Assembly: GCA_030685235.1 (NCBI GenBank)
Contig: MU839130.1
Coordinates: forward strand, 124,001 to 188,000
Source: Copromyces sp. CBS 386.78
Lineage: Eukaryota > Ascomycota > Sordariomycetes > Sordariales > Sordariaceae
Direction: 5' to 3'
DNA: 64,000 nucleotides
Shown: piece by piece, positions 23,160 to 34,626 of the stretch
Layout of the letters: every line of letters begins with the position of its first letter
Position numbering within the stretch: position 1 is the stretch's first letter
Notes under the pieces: generated by a model
Seen by the model: only the letters and a program-made list of their open reading frames with translations
The model's database searches: none
Told to the model about the DNA's origin: nothing
Program-made: the position numbers and the translations under genes

Positions 23160-23339
23160 TATCAAATATAACTGTATAGAATTGATTAATTGTAGAGTAT
23201 ATATAACTAACTCGCTCAGAAAGTCTAGGGGGTGCTGGAGTATCCCAGAGGGACCCAGAAACCAGTAATCTAAGGGGCTGGGCGGCTAACCCAGATTGAG
23301 TATAGCCAGAAACCCAGATATCCACCCTCTAATCTAACA
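23160..23339 (-). repeat. Right LTR (5' LTR of the element)
   Basis: This 180-bp partner of the left LTR has the opposite pattern: its inner, left half is mutated (TATCAAATATAACTG at the start), while its outer half keeps the GC-containing sequence up to ATCTAACA at 23332-23339. Confidence 0.92.
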
Positions 23340-23344
23340 CATGC

Positions 23345-25232
23345 ATTACCTTCCCCTCTTTTGTGCAAATGTGGTACCAAACCCGAACAAACCAGCGAGC
23401 ATAAATCCTTTGGCTGTTTCCCCTTGCACTTCCGCTCTTTAGTCCTCTTATCGACCCTAGCCTCAACAGGGTCCCGTTCTATCCCCATACCCCTCTAGCC
23501 CCGGCTACAAACTCCGGCCTCAACTCGGTAGGTATCATTGGTTCCCAATATCACCCGCCTGGAATGAGGAAAAGTTTTATAAAACTGCCTCCTCCCACTT
23601 TGAAAAAGGGTGCCAACCGAGTCAATAATGTGACAGATCACTAAGGTTCTGACCAGCACGGAATCCTGCCTTTGGTTCTTTGCATCCCGAACCGTCTCGT
23701 ATATTTGTCTGGTGGCCGCCCTCCGTCGAGCCGAGGATCGAGAAAGAAGACATTTCTCATGTTTCATTGTACTGTACTGTTATTTACAAGTGATTACAAA
23801 TTCGCTCAGCTGGTTTCTGCAAAGAATACCTAAGCTACTCGAGCGAGATGTTGATGATATGCACCCCAGACAGTTGTTGCTTAGCTGCCTATGCCTCAAC
23901 CTTGCCTCGCTTCAAGGCCATCACTTCACCCAGGCAGAGAGAAATACTGAGTAGGTTGCATATCGCAACATGCCCACGTTCTACCGGCGTCGTGCTGCCT
24001 CAGAGTGCTGATCGCCAGACAAGTGGAAGTGGCCTGAGGCTGACTGAACTCACCTTACCCAGAGAACCAACCGGTTTCATCCGATGTCAATTCAGCAATT
24101 GCTTCAAGGGAAGGACGGCACGTGGATGGAAAAAGGGATCGGACCAAATTTGATCCCGTTACCTACTTCGGACTGCATCAAATGGACACGTGTTGACGGG
24201 AACCTCGATTCTGATCAGCGCGGGTTGATTTTAGATGTTATCTTATCTGATCTTACGGTGTGCTGTGCCCCCTTTCCATTTCTTCGTGAGCCCCGCTTAA
24301 ACACCGATTGAGAAGGGGCCAGTTTCCTCGCCAAAATCTTGAAACATTTCAACTTTGAGGGGTCAAGGACACAAGGTCGAGTGACGAGTCCCCAAGGTCA
24401 GGCAGGGGCTGGGATGGGAGCCTTCGGTTGACACTGACAGCTCGGCTCTCGGCTTCGGTGGTTCGGTGATGAGTGTTTGGGGATCTGGAAGACTGTTTCG
24501 ACGGGTGGTGCTGTCTTGGCCTTGTTTCCCGTCTCTCATCACTAACGGCCGCTGGCTCACTGATGAATGGTTTGATCAAATCATGCATAATCGGTCAACA
24601 TGAAGTCATTCACGAGGGGCTCTGAGATGAGGAACATAAATGCACATCATAAACTCGATCAGCATTGGCGTTTTGAAACCTACTTAGACGAGCGAGTGTC
24701 TTCACAGACTTGATCTGCATTGACAAGATTCAGGGGTCCTGGTAACCAAAACCCAAGAGTTACCCCTTTGCCGCAGAACTCACCCTCAATGCTACCATAG
24801 CTGGGCTTTGGTGTTTCGCGATGGCTTCAAGGCGTTTGCGCAAATGTCGTTTGGGTTAGCGCATGGTAGCAACTATTTGTTCCAAATTTTGAACGACTTG
24901 AGTTTCTCATATATCTCTTTCTTCCCGGCAGCATCCTGAAACTAGTAGCTGTTTGTTTCTTCTTCCACTCTATCTCTTCGTTCACTTCACTTCACTTCAC
25001 TCACTCTTGCCAGGCGCAATTCATGTTACTGTTCATTCATTCCATTCATCCACAGCAAAAGCACCTGGCGTGCCACTTTCTTTCGGGCTTCTTGATCTCA
25101 GCATTTACAACATCGAACCTAGACTCGACGGTCGACCTTTCAGTCAAGTCAAATCCAACCATCCTTTTGACCTTTACGCCCCACGCATTCAACCCTTCAT
25201 ACCTACCCCATCGCGCTCCATCAACAACAAAA
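23345..25232. other. Intergenic DNA right of the Copia element
   Basis: Ordinary composition returns immediately after the target duplication. Open frames here are short and unrecognised. A (TTCAC)n microsatellite of about four units lies at about 24980-25000, in the probable leader of the next gene. Confidence 0.5.
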
Positions 25233-25949
25233 ATGTCATCCCACACCACCAAAAACCTCTACTACACCGTCCCTCTGGCCGACGACCTCGAGTCCCAAGA
25301 CTACCTCCAAGAGAAGAAAGCACCCTGGTTGAGCGTACCGATCCGAAGCGCCGCTCCCTCTCGCTCTCCCTTTTCTATCTTGAAACAGAAATTATGGTCG
25401 TGGTCAAAAAACGATAGCCACCACCATAACAGCAACCACTCTCGCAGCGTCAACCAAAAAGGCTTCTGGGACCGCTGGATCTGGCTCGTCCACGCCATTC
25501 TCCTGACTCTTTCCATGACGCTTTTTGCGCTGTCCATGTGCACTTTGCAGCAAACTGCCGCGAGCGCAGCGGCAGCGGCAGCGGCAGCGGGGGCGGTTCA
25601 GTGCGAGTGTCAGGGTCTTCCTCAGGGGAGTCAGGGGATGACGGCGGCGGCGGGAGGGGTGGATGGTACCGGTGCTTCTTCGACTTCGAGTAGTTTTGGT
25701 AAGCAGGGATCATTCACGAGATTCACGGATGTGGATATTTCCTGGGTTTTCCTGGACGGGTTGTTAATACTGTTTTGTCTGTGGATTCTAGTTCCTCGGT
25801 CTTTCTTTGATGATGAAAAGGAGACGGCTCCTGCGGTGGTGCTTCCTGTTCCGATTGTTGCCCCTACTGTCGACATCCCGGAATCGAAGCATGTTGATAT
25901 GGACGTTTCGGTGGATGACAAGACTTGGGTTGAGAAGGGGGAAGAGTGA
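25233..25949 (+). CDS. Predicted small membrane protein of unknown function
   Basis: An open frame of 238 residues starts at the ATG in context CAACAAAAATG, a good fungal start; in-frame sequence upstream is probably leader. I do not recognise a family. Residues ~85-105 (around W-L-V-H-A-I-L-L-T-L-S-M) form a hydrophobic segment after a basic, His/Asn-rich stretch, so the N-terminus is probably cytosolic. A run of alanines and a Gly/Ser-rich linker follow. A second hydrophobic stretch lies at ~174-190 (F-L-D-G-L-L-I-L-F-C-L-W-I-L-V). The tail is acidic. The second segment lies inside a potential 93-nt in-frame intron (25699-25791), so one- and two-span forms are both possible. The N-terminal layout resembles small fungal single-span proteins, but no catalytic motif is present. 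Confidence 0.55.
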   Translation: MSSHTTKNLYYTVPLADDLESQDYLQEKKAPWLSVPIRSAAPSRSPFSILKQKLWSWSKNDSHHHNSNHSRSVNQKGFWDRWIWLVHAILLTLSMTLFALSMCTLQQTAASAAAAAAAAGAVQCECQGLPQGSQGMTAAAGGVDGTGASSTSSSFGKQGSFTRFTDVDISWVFLDGLLILFCLWILVPRSFFDDEKETAPAVVLPVPIVAPTVDIPESKHVDMDVSVDDKTWVEKGEE

Positions 25950-27892
25950 GGAGTGCGAGATGGCAGCGAGGGCTGATTTGCGTCCTGTGAGAGGGCAGGT
26001 CTCTGGTTTGATGCCGAGTGGAAGTACATGTTAAAGTATCCTCAGGGTGCTGAGTTCTAGTGCCTACACTAGGCAACAGAGTTTAGCCAATATGAGTTCT
26101 TTTTCTTGGACGTGAAATACCTCCTCTGTCTGCATTTTCTCCCAGATTCAAGTTGTTCCAAGAGCTTTCGATAACCTCACTTGCCCAGCACGCCCAGGAA
26201 CATTGAACTGATCAACTGGGGGTCCATGTGGTGAAAAACTCTCAGAGAACTCCGTAGGCAATTGGGATCTTCCGTGTTGGGGATCAACAGTTCTCGCTGT
26301 CCCGGAAAGCACAACTCCAACCAGAACAGCTAAACTCTGGGAACATCTGATGAAGCCAGCCGTACCAACGTGTTCGACAAGGAGATTGACGCAATGAACC
26401 ACTGGAAACAATCAAGATCTTGGTCACTTTTTGTTCACCGTTGTTCGTTGCGGATCTTGCATTTGGGAAAGATAGATGTCCGTCAGCGACTTTTGACAAG
26501 GGGGAGGCAGGGACCTCTTTGATCCCAAGTCTCCGGTCGTGTCAAACCTCCGACGCGTTGTACCTGACATTAAATGTGGGGGCGTTCAAGGGATTCAAAT
26601 CACCAATCAGGATGTGTCCATCCCCAGATAAGATCTTGGATGTGGCTCCCGGCCCCCGGAGAGGAAAGTGGGCGACGACTGGAGTGGAGAGATTTCCTCA
26701 CCGGCTTCCGAATCGTTCCAAAACCACGCCATTTTTGGTCGTTCGCATCGTCCTCCTTCCGAGAGTCATCAATCCATTGAATCACTTTCGACTCGCTTGT
26801 GTTCACGAACTTGGTTCGGCCATCCAATCAAGGAGCTCAATCATGGTCCCTTGTACTTGTCGAGATCAGCGTCCTGTCAAACGTGCCACCCATCATGCAA
26901 CATCATGGACGAGACGTTGTGTTGACAGCCCATTTTGTTATTGCCAACTTGCGATGGTGAGAGCAGAGCACACTTTGGTGAGGTAAACAAAGGACGTTCA
27001 GACTTCAGAGAGGAAGGCTGTAGTCGAAGAATGCAAAGACGGGTGGATACGGGACCTCTGACGTTGTTGGGGGAGAAAAACAAAGAAGGTCTCGGATGGG
27101 CTTCCATTGGAAGGCCACCCACCACCACCACTCACGATGCGGAGACGGCGAGACGGCCCATTAGGGGCCCGGATTTGATTAGATCTCTGGGCAAAACTGA
27201 AAAGGGGTTATCGGTGATACTGATGGGTTGTTCAACACCAGGAACTCAACATGGGAAACAATATTCCGCATTCCTTTGGATGTGTGAAGCTCAAGCTGGT
27301 ACTTGCTGTACATATTTGCCTTTCACCTTTCAGAATGGCTCTTCACTCACAACTCATCAACCCGTTCGCTTGTCCGTTTACCACAGGCGAGCGAGCGAGA
27401 GGAGCTTGTTGTCCTTGTTCGGAGCAACCCACGGATTTACGGGGCCAGCATGGAAGGACAACCACCCTCGTCCTTGGCACACTCAAGGTCCCCTTGTTTC
27501 ACGCGACGCTCGTTCGGGAAGCCGATCGGTCAGGGGTGGTTATGACTTGAGAAATTGGGCCTGCCACTTTATTGCCAGCGACTCACTATGGAAATCGCGG
27601 CAAAATCCTTCTTTTCCATTATTCATCCTTGTCTCTTCGTTTTCTTTTTAATCCTTCTGCTGCCGCGCTCTCTTGTGTCGTCCGTTGTCGGTCCTTCACT
27701 CTATCTTTCCTTTTTGACGCCAGCCCATCATCACAACCTGAACCCAGCAGGACCCCACGCCTTCCTCCGTCTTGCTTATCTGTTCGACACGGTCTTGACC
27801 CTGGGCCTTCAGGAAAGCCTGCTCGGCTTGTTGTTATCCAACCTGCTTATTCCTAGGTTCTTTGGCGCGCAAGCCCAACAACCACCGTCAAG
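25950..27892. other. Intergenic region upstream of the sterol desaturase gene
   Basis: A plus-strand frame of 238 codons (26935-27651) has no ATG at its start and no domain, and overlaps the expected promoter and leader of the next gene. I do not accept it. The last 300 bases are pyrimidine-rich, as is common for leaders of highly expressed genes in this group. Confidence 0.5.
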
Positions 27893-29005
27893 ATGGACGT
27901 GGTCCTCGAGGTCAGCGACCAGTTCATGTTCGATTACATGTACGCCTGGCTACTACCAGCGCGACCTGCTCTCTATGATTTTCCCGACAAGACCAATGGC
28001 ACCGCCCAAGCTTTCTCGTCCTGGGTGTATAAGCCCGCGACCGAGTTCTTCTCGCTCCAGCCCTCGCAGGCGGCTTATCAGAGTATCTGGGCCAGAGACA
28101 ACATCTACCGCCAGGCTCTATCACTCTTCCTAATACTATGGTGCGCGCAAACCTTCTTTCCCTTCACATCCGAGTGAGTGAGCGTAAACATGCTAACTTT
28201 TTATGTTGTTGTCAACAGGCTCTTCGGTCTCGTAACCTACTACGTCTTCGCCTCCCTCTCGTACATCTTCGTCTTCGATAAGAAGACCATGGAGCACCCC
28301 AAGTTCCTCAAGAACCAGGTCTGGCTCGAGATCAAGCAAACCAACGCCGCACTTCCCGTCATGGCGCTCTTCACCTTCCCCTTCCTGGTCGCCGAAGTGC
28401 GCGGTTACTCGCTCCTGTACGACACCTCGGCCGAGGGTCCCGGCCGCTGGTACGACTTCTTCCAGTTCCCGCTCTTCATAATGTTCACCGACTTTGGCAT
28501 CTACTGGATCCACCGCGGTCTTCACCACCCGTCCGTGTACAAGCACCTGCACAAGCCTCACCACAAGTGGATCATGCCAACCCCTTACGCCAGCCACGCC
28601 TTCCACCCCGTCGACGGCTTCGCCCAGAGCATCCCCTACCACGTCTTCCCCTTCATCTTTCCGCTGCAGAAGATGGCGTACGTCGGCCTCTTTGTTTTCA
28701 TCAACTTCTGGACCATCATGATCCACGACGGCGAGTACTACGCCAACAACCCCGTCATCAACGGCGCCGCCTGCCACTCGGTCCACCACTTTGCCTTCAA
28801 TTACAACTACGGCCAGTTCACCACGCTGTGGGACCGCCTCGGCGGCAGCTACAGGCAGCCCGACGATGACCTGTTCAAGAAGGAGAAGAAAATGAGCACG
28901 ACGACGTGGAAGAAGCAGGTCAACGAGATGGAGAGGATTGTCAAGGAGGTGGAGGGTGAGGATGATCGGATGTACGAGCCGACCGAGACCAAGAAGTCGA
29001 AATAA
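27893..29005 (+). CDS. ERG3: C-5 sterol desaturase (Erg3 type)
   Basis: Proposed join(27893..28140,28219..29005), 344 residues, typical for the family. The enzyme introduces the C5-C6 double bond in episterol during ergosterol synthesis in the endoplasmic reticulum, using cytochrome b5 and a di-iron centre. The three histidine clusters of the fatty-acid hydroxylase superfamily are intact: H-R-G-L-H-H at ~181-186, H-K-P-H-H at ~194-198 and H-S-V-H-H at ~269-273. Several membrane helices surround them, and the C-terminus is charged and cytosolic. The 78-nt intron uses donor GTGCGC, chosen because it joins L-I-L-W directly to L-F-G-L-V as expected. A stronger-looking donor GTGAGT at 28174 would leave a 45-nt intron and insert eleven residues. 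From memory the Neurospora orthologue is called erg-10a. Confidence 0.93.
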
Positions 29006-30955
29006 AGTGAAGTGTCGGACGAAAAGGAAGAGATAATAATCTCACGAGTTGCAGCCGATCTTCTTTTTTTTTTTTTTTGAGGAAGAAAAGATAAAAGAGG
29101 GATTGACGAATCAGCGTCATCCGGCCAAGACCAAGCCACCGGGTTCTTGTGGTCCTGGATCAGGGACCCGGGTTTGGTGGTTGGCTGACACCAAGGATCC
29201 GTGATCCTTGATGCGATGTCGGATGGTAGCACGGACGGACGGACGGTTCGTCGTTCGGTTGGTCTCACGCGCCGATGACGACCGAACAAAAACAGCGGTA
29301 CATCACATTTGGATAGGGTTGTATTCCCATCTGATAAAAACCCGCCGAGCCGGACCTGCCAATAAAAAGGAAAGGGGCACTACTATCGTACCCATAATGG
29401 AGGAGGTTAGTCTTTATAAGACCAAATGATGGGATGACTGGATGGGTAAACTGGGTTGGGACGGACGGACGGACGGACAGGGTTGATGACAACAACGTCA
29501 ACAGATATGATGAAAAAGTTAAAGGACAGCGGTCACTCTCCGCTGCTGTCCATTAGAAGGATTTTAATAACCTATACCTTGTATATACTTCACCTCATTT
29601 TATATATACCCGCACTTTGCACCTAAGGACGTTATATGAAGCCATTTGTTGCTGCTTTGGAGAGACGGATATAAGTCTGGAAAGGCATCGCATCGTACCA
29701 AAATGATACACACAGGCAGGCAGGACGGCAGAGGAGGAGATGGGGGATAGTTCCCAGATGACAAGAGGATCTGAGTAGACAAAACAGCTTGAGAAATCAC
29801 CAACTTACATAGTCACTGTCATCGAATCATTTAACCCCTCGCTCGACCATTAGACATGCCCCTGGGATACTTCCGAGTTCTGTATTCTGGTCTGTATGGC
29901 CAGTGTTACCACCATGTCTTGCTTTCCTACTTGTTCAAGGGACAAGACAACACAGGTACTACAGCTAGTAAACCGAGAGAAAATGACCAAGTCAAACAAC
30001 ACAACACCACCATAGCTCGCATGGATACACAGCGAGTGAGCCAAGCAAACGCTAGGATCGCTTCTGAGTCTTGGACCGTTGAATCGGAGATGAGGCTAAA
30101 ACAGAGGCCTCCCATCTCTTGCAATCTCCGCTTTGGATTGTAAATACATCAAGCTAACTACACCACCTCACGAAAAGAGTAAACGGACTGAGGGTGGGAT
30201 AAACAGCAAGTTAAGTAGGTTGACAGCACGCAGATGTGAGAGAATGGGTGAGGGGGGCAATATGTAGAAGGGAGAAGACAGAGAAACGCTAATGGGTATT
30301 TCGAATTCTACCTGGTTGACTGACTGACTGAGTAAATAGATAGGTAAATCTCCCACGATCACACACCACCGCCTTGAAGAGGGAAAAAGACCACCGCCCA
30401 GCTGTAACCAGTCAGGTCATATCCGCAGGGGGACAAATGAATCAGACCTCCTGAACGAAAAGAAAAAAAGAGTATAAGGAAATGTGTCTCGAGTATTGTT
30501 GTTGTAATGATGGTATAGCGGTTGGTGTTGGTACAGTTGTTGTAACAGTAGCGGTAGTAGTAGTATGAAAAGGTCGAATGAGTGTGTTCAGTTGGTTAAG
30601 TTTGCTTCCGGTTCCAGCCCGTCAAAATATGTGTAGGTGTAAAAAGCGGTAGAAGCGGTTCGTTTCGTTTCCCGGAGAGCTTGGGTTATGAGTCGAGCCG
30701 AGTCGAGGGATGCTTCGCTTGGTTTGGTATGGGCCGTCCGTCTGTCTGTAACAGAGATAGGTATTTCCATTTCCGAAGCTTCCGCGCATCTCGCCCATCG
30801 TGTTGTCCGTTGTCCGTCTTGATATACCCAGGGCGGCTGGTTGGTTTGTTGGTTTGTTGGTTTCCGCATTCGCGCCCAGTCCCTTTCTCTTTCAGTTTGT
30901 GAATATCCCATCCATCATATCCTCCATTCCAACTCGAATCTCTCGCAAACCCCGC
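29006..30955. other. Shared 3' region, microsatellites
   Basis: No gene is supported between these convergent genes. A poly-T run lies at about 29064-29078. Two GGAC-type tetranucleotide microsatellites lie at about 29231-29246 and 29459-29478. The rest shows short repeats and purine-rich stretches but nothing coding. Confidence 0.55.
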
Positions 30956-31378
30956 TCACGAAAAGCTCACAAACTTGGGATCCCTCGGCAACCCGTCGGC
31001 CGCAATACCATTCGCCTTGAATATCCTCTCCGTGTACAGCTTCCTCGCGTCGTCGAATGGAAGTCTCCTCCTCTTCATGATCTTGAGAATTTCCCGCTTG
31101 GCCTCGTCATCCAAACCCGCGCGACCGTCGCTGCCCCCCACGTTGCCCGCAAGATCAAAATCGGCAGACGACAGACCGGCTTCAATGTCCTCCTCAAACG
31201 AATTGGAGGTGAATGGAAGTCGCTGATAAAGATATTCACCGCCGGGGGCGCGGCGCAGGTAGGGTTCTATCGCGTCGAAGGCGTCGAGGAGGGGCGGGAG
31301 CCAGGTGTAGCGGGTGAAGTAGGCTGTGGTGGAAAAGAGGAGGGTGAAGAATATGAGGGCGTAGAGGAGGTTGATCAT
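30956..31378 (-). CDS. Conserved small fungal membrane-anchored protein
   Basis: A 140-residue protein without introns starts at the ATG of M-I-N-L-L-Y-A-L. The first ~20 residues are a hydrophobic segment that could be a signal anchor. The middle is acidic. The C-terminal 50 residues are basic and well ordered: D-D-E-A-K-R-E-I-L-K-I-M-K-R-R-R, then F-D-D-A-R, then R-D-P-K-F-V-S-F-S at the end. This C-terminal pattern occurs in small uncharacterised proteins across filamentous ascomycetes (from memory). Upstream in-frame codons to 31498 exist, but the hydrophobic start favours 31378. I do not know its function. Confidence 0.75.
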   Translation of the reverse strand: MINLLYALIFFTLLFSTTAYFTRYTWLPPLLDAFDAIEPYLRRAPGGEYLYQRLPFTSNSFEEDIEAGLSSADFDLAGNVGGSDGRAGLDDEAKREILKIMKRRRLPFDDARKLYTERIFKANGIAADGLPRDPKFVSFS

Positions 31379-32294
31379 TTTGGCGGATGGTGGTGGTTGT
31401 TTTTCGAATTCTGGGACGAGTACTATGGTTTGATGGATGGTTGACACGAGAGAGAGGCTGTCGGGTGCACAATTTGGCTTCGGAGGTATGGAAAGCAAAT
31501 GCGAGTGGTTGTGGGCTTTGCGCCGAATGCGATCACGATACCTACTACTTTTCGTGCTTCGGGTGGTCCGGTACGGCTGCTGGTGCCTGCCGTGCCACCT
31601 GCGCGCGCGGAGATAGCTGCTGATATGAGTCGAGTTGAGTAGGTGCGTTAGAAGTCAAGGGAACGAAGACGGGTTGTCAGGAAGCGATGAACAAGAACGC
31701 GAAGACAAAGTCAGGACATGTTAGGCTCGGGCGGTTGTTGCAAACAAAGTCCGCGCAGGTGAGTCGAAGAGATGGTTTTGGACAAGTTTAATGGAACACG
31801 CGGCCCAGACAACATCTCGAATGAATAATAGCCGCCCTGCCGCCCAAAAGGATTGCCAAGACGCTGCCATGCTTCTGGGACATTGGGCCATGACGAATGC
31901 GGGCAAGGGTGACAAGCTGTCGCAAAGCGCCCGCGATGCCCCAACATCGCCCAACAGCAATTCGACAGCGACATGGAAAATGCACATGCCATCCCTAACC
32001 CTGTGCAGGTGACATCTTGGGTGCTTGCCGCAGCCCGCATCGCCCGCAACGCCCGCACCGCCGCCCAACGGGAAGCTTGAGCTGTCGACAGCTGGTCAGA
32101 GAGCCAAGCCGTGCCTGTGGCAGGTGGCACTAGTCCAGGTTAGGAAACCTAAGCGAGCCCACACTGAGGCGCGACAATTCACCGTGCTGGTGCCAAAATC
32201 CAGCGATATTGTCGATTGTGATCCCGATTTTCGAGAAGTTCGACTCTGCCTCCAGTAACGCCTAGGTCTTCTTGTAGCCCCAGATCCCGCCAAA
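31379..32294. promoter_or_regulatory. Divergent promoter region (small membrane protein / eL28)
   Basis: These 916 bp separate two divergently oriented starts and must contain both promoters. I see no clear TATA box or known operator. Open frames on the minus strand at 31711-32130 have no domain. Confidence 0.45.
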
Positions 32295-33100
32295 ATGTCT
32301 CTTAGCAACGTCTCTGCCGACCTTATCTGGGAGATCACCCGTAAGTTCTGATCCTGCCGAAGTTCTGCTTCTGGCCGATTTGGGAATTGTGTGGACATGT
32401 CGAAATGCTGACCGTTTGTTTTCTTGCGATCATATAGGCTCCCAGAACTCTTACCTCGTTAAGAGAACCTCTGGTGGCGGTGTCCAGTTCTCCCGGGATC
32501 CCCTCAACTTGACCAACAAGCATGCCCGCAAGGTACGATTACCGAAAGAAACGAACCGAGCGAACAATTCGTGGTAGAGAGGGGATGGGAAAGGGGCGAC
32601 TTTGGCTAACATTTGGGGAAAACAGTATGCTGGTTTCGTCAACGACAAGGTACATATTGAGCAACCTCACCGACGCACGTCGCATATCGACCGAACGAAC
32701 ACATGGAACTGACAATGTTGGAATAGGCCGTCGGCGTTGTCGCTGGTGAGAAGGGTGGTGTCGTCGTGACCACCAAGAAGGCTGGCTCCATCACCAAGCC
32801 CTCTGCTCGTTACACCGTCGCTTTCGGTGCTAACAAGACTGCCCGCAAGTTAGTACACCCCCGCAATGACGCCTGAGAAACCGACAGCAGCACGGAATGA
32901 ATTGCTGACATGATGCGAACCTGTATAGGACCTACAAGGCCATCGCCCGCCAGGTCGGCAAGACCGGCTACCGCGCCGATCTCATCCAGGCCGCCGTTGC
33001 CCGCGCCTCCGCCATCCGCCGCTCTCAGCGCGCCGTCAAGCCCGAGCCCGCCCAGAAGCTCCGTGGCAACGCCGCCAAGAAGGCTGCTGCCTCTGCTTAA
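32295..33100 (+). CDS. rpl28: 60S ribosomal protein eL28
   Basis: Proposed join(32295..32340,32438..32532,32626..32649,32727..32848,32929..33100), 152 residues. eL28 is a eukaryote-specific protein of the large cytosolic ribosomal subunit. The N-terminus (M-S-L-S-N-V-S-A-D-L-I-W-E-I) and the basic block G-G-V-Q-F-S-R-D-P-L-N-L-T-N fit the family, and the C-terminus is rich in Lys, Arg and Ala. All five exons stay in frame with good GT-AG junctions. The third exon is only 24 nt and encodes eight residues, Y-A-G-F-V-N-D-K. Many short introns near the 5' end are typical of fungal ribosomal protein genes. It is followed in the same direction by malate dehydrogenase. Confidence 0.93.
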
Positions 33101-34626
33101 ATGTACCGAGGCGTGGAGGACGATGAGCATGTGGGGACAGTTGGAGACGTCTGTGTATTAAGCCTGGAAAAGCCTCGCTGACGGAGGCGGCGCATACAAC
33201 ATTTCATGCATGGGATTGGGGTTCAAGGGACAGGAAAGGGTTGCCAGTCCCGGATTCCAGGGATGGCCATGGCGTTTGATATCCAGATGAATCAATCAAC
33301 CCTAGCAGGGTCATCGACGAACAACAAAAACTTCTTTGTTCCGGGCCATGTTGTGAGCTTGCAGCATATATGTGATTTTGTGAGGGAAGGTGGACGGGGT
33401 GACCGGGCCGGCAGGCAGGATAGCATGTCGCCCGGTTTTCCGAGTCTACCACCAACCTCTTCCGGCAACAACTCCTCGGCATTCCAAGAAGTTCGGTCTC
33501 CGTGGGTTTACCAGGCACGATTGGCCGTATTTGGATACCGCACTCCATCTCAGCTGGAAGACAATGGCAAAACCCCCTGGATTCGGGACGTCAAGCTGGA
33601 TGGGTTGTTGGCCTTATGACCATGGAAGCGGTATGGAAGCGGGCCTCTTCGGATGACATCAGGGCAGATCTCCCGGACTTGCCCGAGGACGCTAAAACCG
33701 AGCCGGACCTCGGGAGACCACATGTTCGGACGTAGGTACCCCTGGCCAGTTGACAACCCGGAGTGTCTACCGATGCAACGGCGAGGACAAGGATCTGAGT
33801 TCATTGCGGTTGATATCAACGGCATCATCTGAAGTCTGGGCAGCGAAGTAGCACATGCGCCTCAACTGCTGTCAGTGAGCTTTTACAGCATGGCACATCA
33901 AACCGCATTATCCTTAAAGCAATTTCAAAGCGTGCTATAAGATCGCATGCAGTATTGCAGTTAGTTATCTGAATGTAACAAGAAAATGTGAGAGAATGAT
34001 AGTATTGTCTCAAGCCTGCTCGTTATTGCGCAACATGGTGTGTTCACCGTCTCACGGGAACGGCCAAGAACGGGGACTGGCTCACTCCGCAGTTTCCCCA
34101 AATTCCGATCCAATGGTCCATTCTCGCTCCTCCGGATGACGGGACGCGAACGAAGCGGGAGAAAAACATGGAGGGAGAGTGGGGCAGCTCGTTGTCATTG
34201 CTGCATCATGCCTCGATTTGGGCTGTCTGGAAGAAGAGACGGCATTGACGCCTGCGCCCACCGGACCGCTGGCTGCCAGCCCCGCAGCCCCGCGCCCCAG
34301 TTGTACTGCATAGGTCAAGGTAAATAAAGAGAAGCTCCCCCCCACGAGCTCCCCGTCCCCCAGGATTTAGAAGTTCCCCGTCATTCCAGATCCAACAACA
34401 TCCTCCCAGTCCACCCACCCTGACGAATTGCCATTGTTGCGCAGCTCGTCTATATCAATGTGAGTCAGGACCTGCTCTTCCTCCTTCCCGCTTTCGTTTC
34501 ATCTTCTTCTCATCCTGCGAACCATTACGCATCCAGCAAACATCGACGACCAGGATCTAGAGCTGACCCTAGTTCCTCCTCTCCAGAATTACCCCTCCCC
34601 CGCTTTCAATATCTACACATTTCAAA
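33101..34626. other. Intergenic region and promoter of malate dehydrogenase
   Basis: No gene is supported between the stop of eL28 and the next start. The stretch 34450-34620 is CT-rich, which suits a strong promoter and leader in Neurospora. Other open frames are short and unrecognised. Confidence 0.5.

Larger units (their letters stand above)
17818..23339 (-). mobile_element. RIP-inactivated Ty1/Copia LTR retrotransposon
   Basis: A 5,522-bp element is bounded by 180-bp direct LTRs that begin TGTTAGAT and end ATCTAACA in their least mutated copies. It is flanked by the 5-bp duplication CATGC (17813-17817 and 23340-23344). The purine run GTAAGGGGGTG, read on the minus strand just inside the left LTR (17998-18008), looks like a polypurine tract, so transcription ran right to left. 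Minus-strand translation recovers Copia reverse-transcriptase motifs with many stops. The interior is extremely AT-rich, as RIP produces. No primer-binding site is obvious at the right side. Confidence 0.92.

Noticed and set aside
26935..27651. 238-codon plus-strand frame upstream of the sterol desaturase
   Set aside because: It begins with a non-ATG codon, has no domain and occupies the expected promoter and leader of the next gene.
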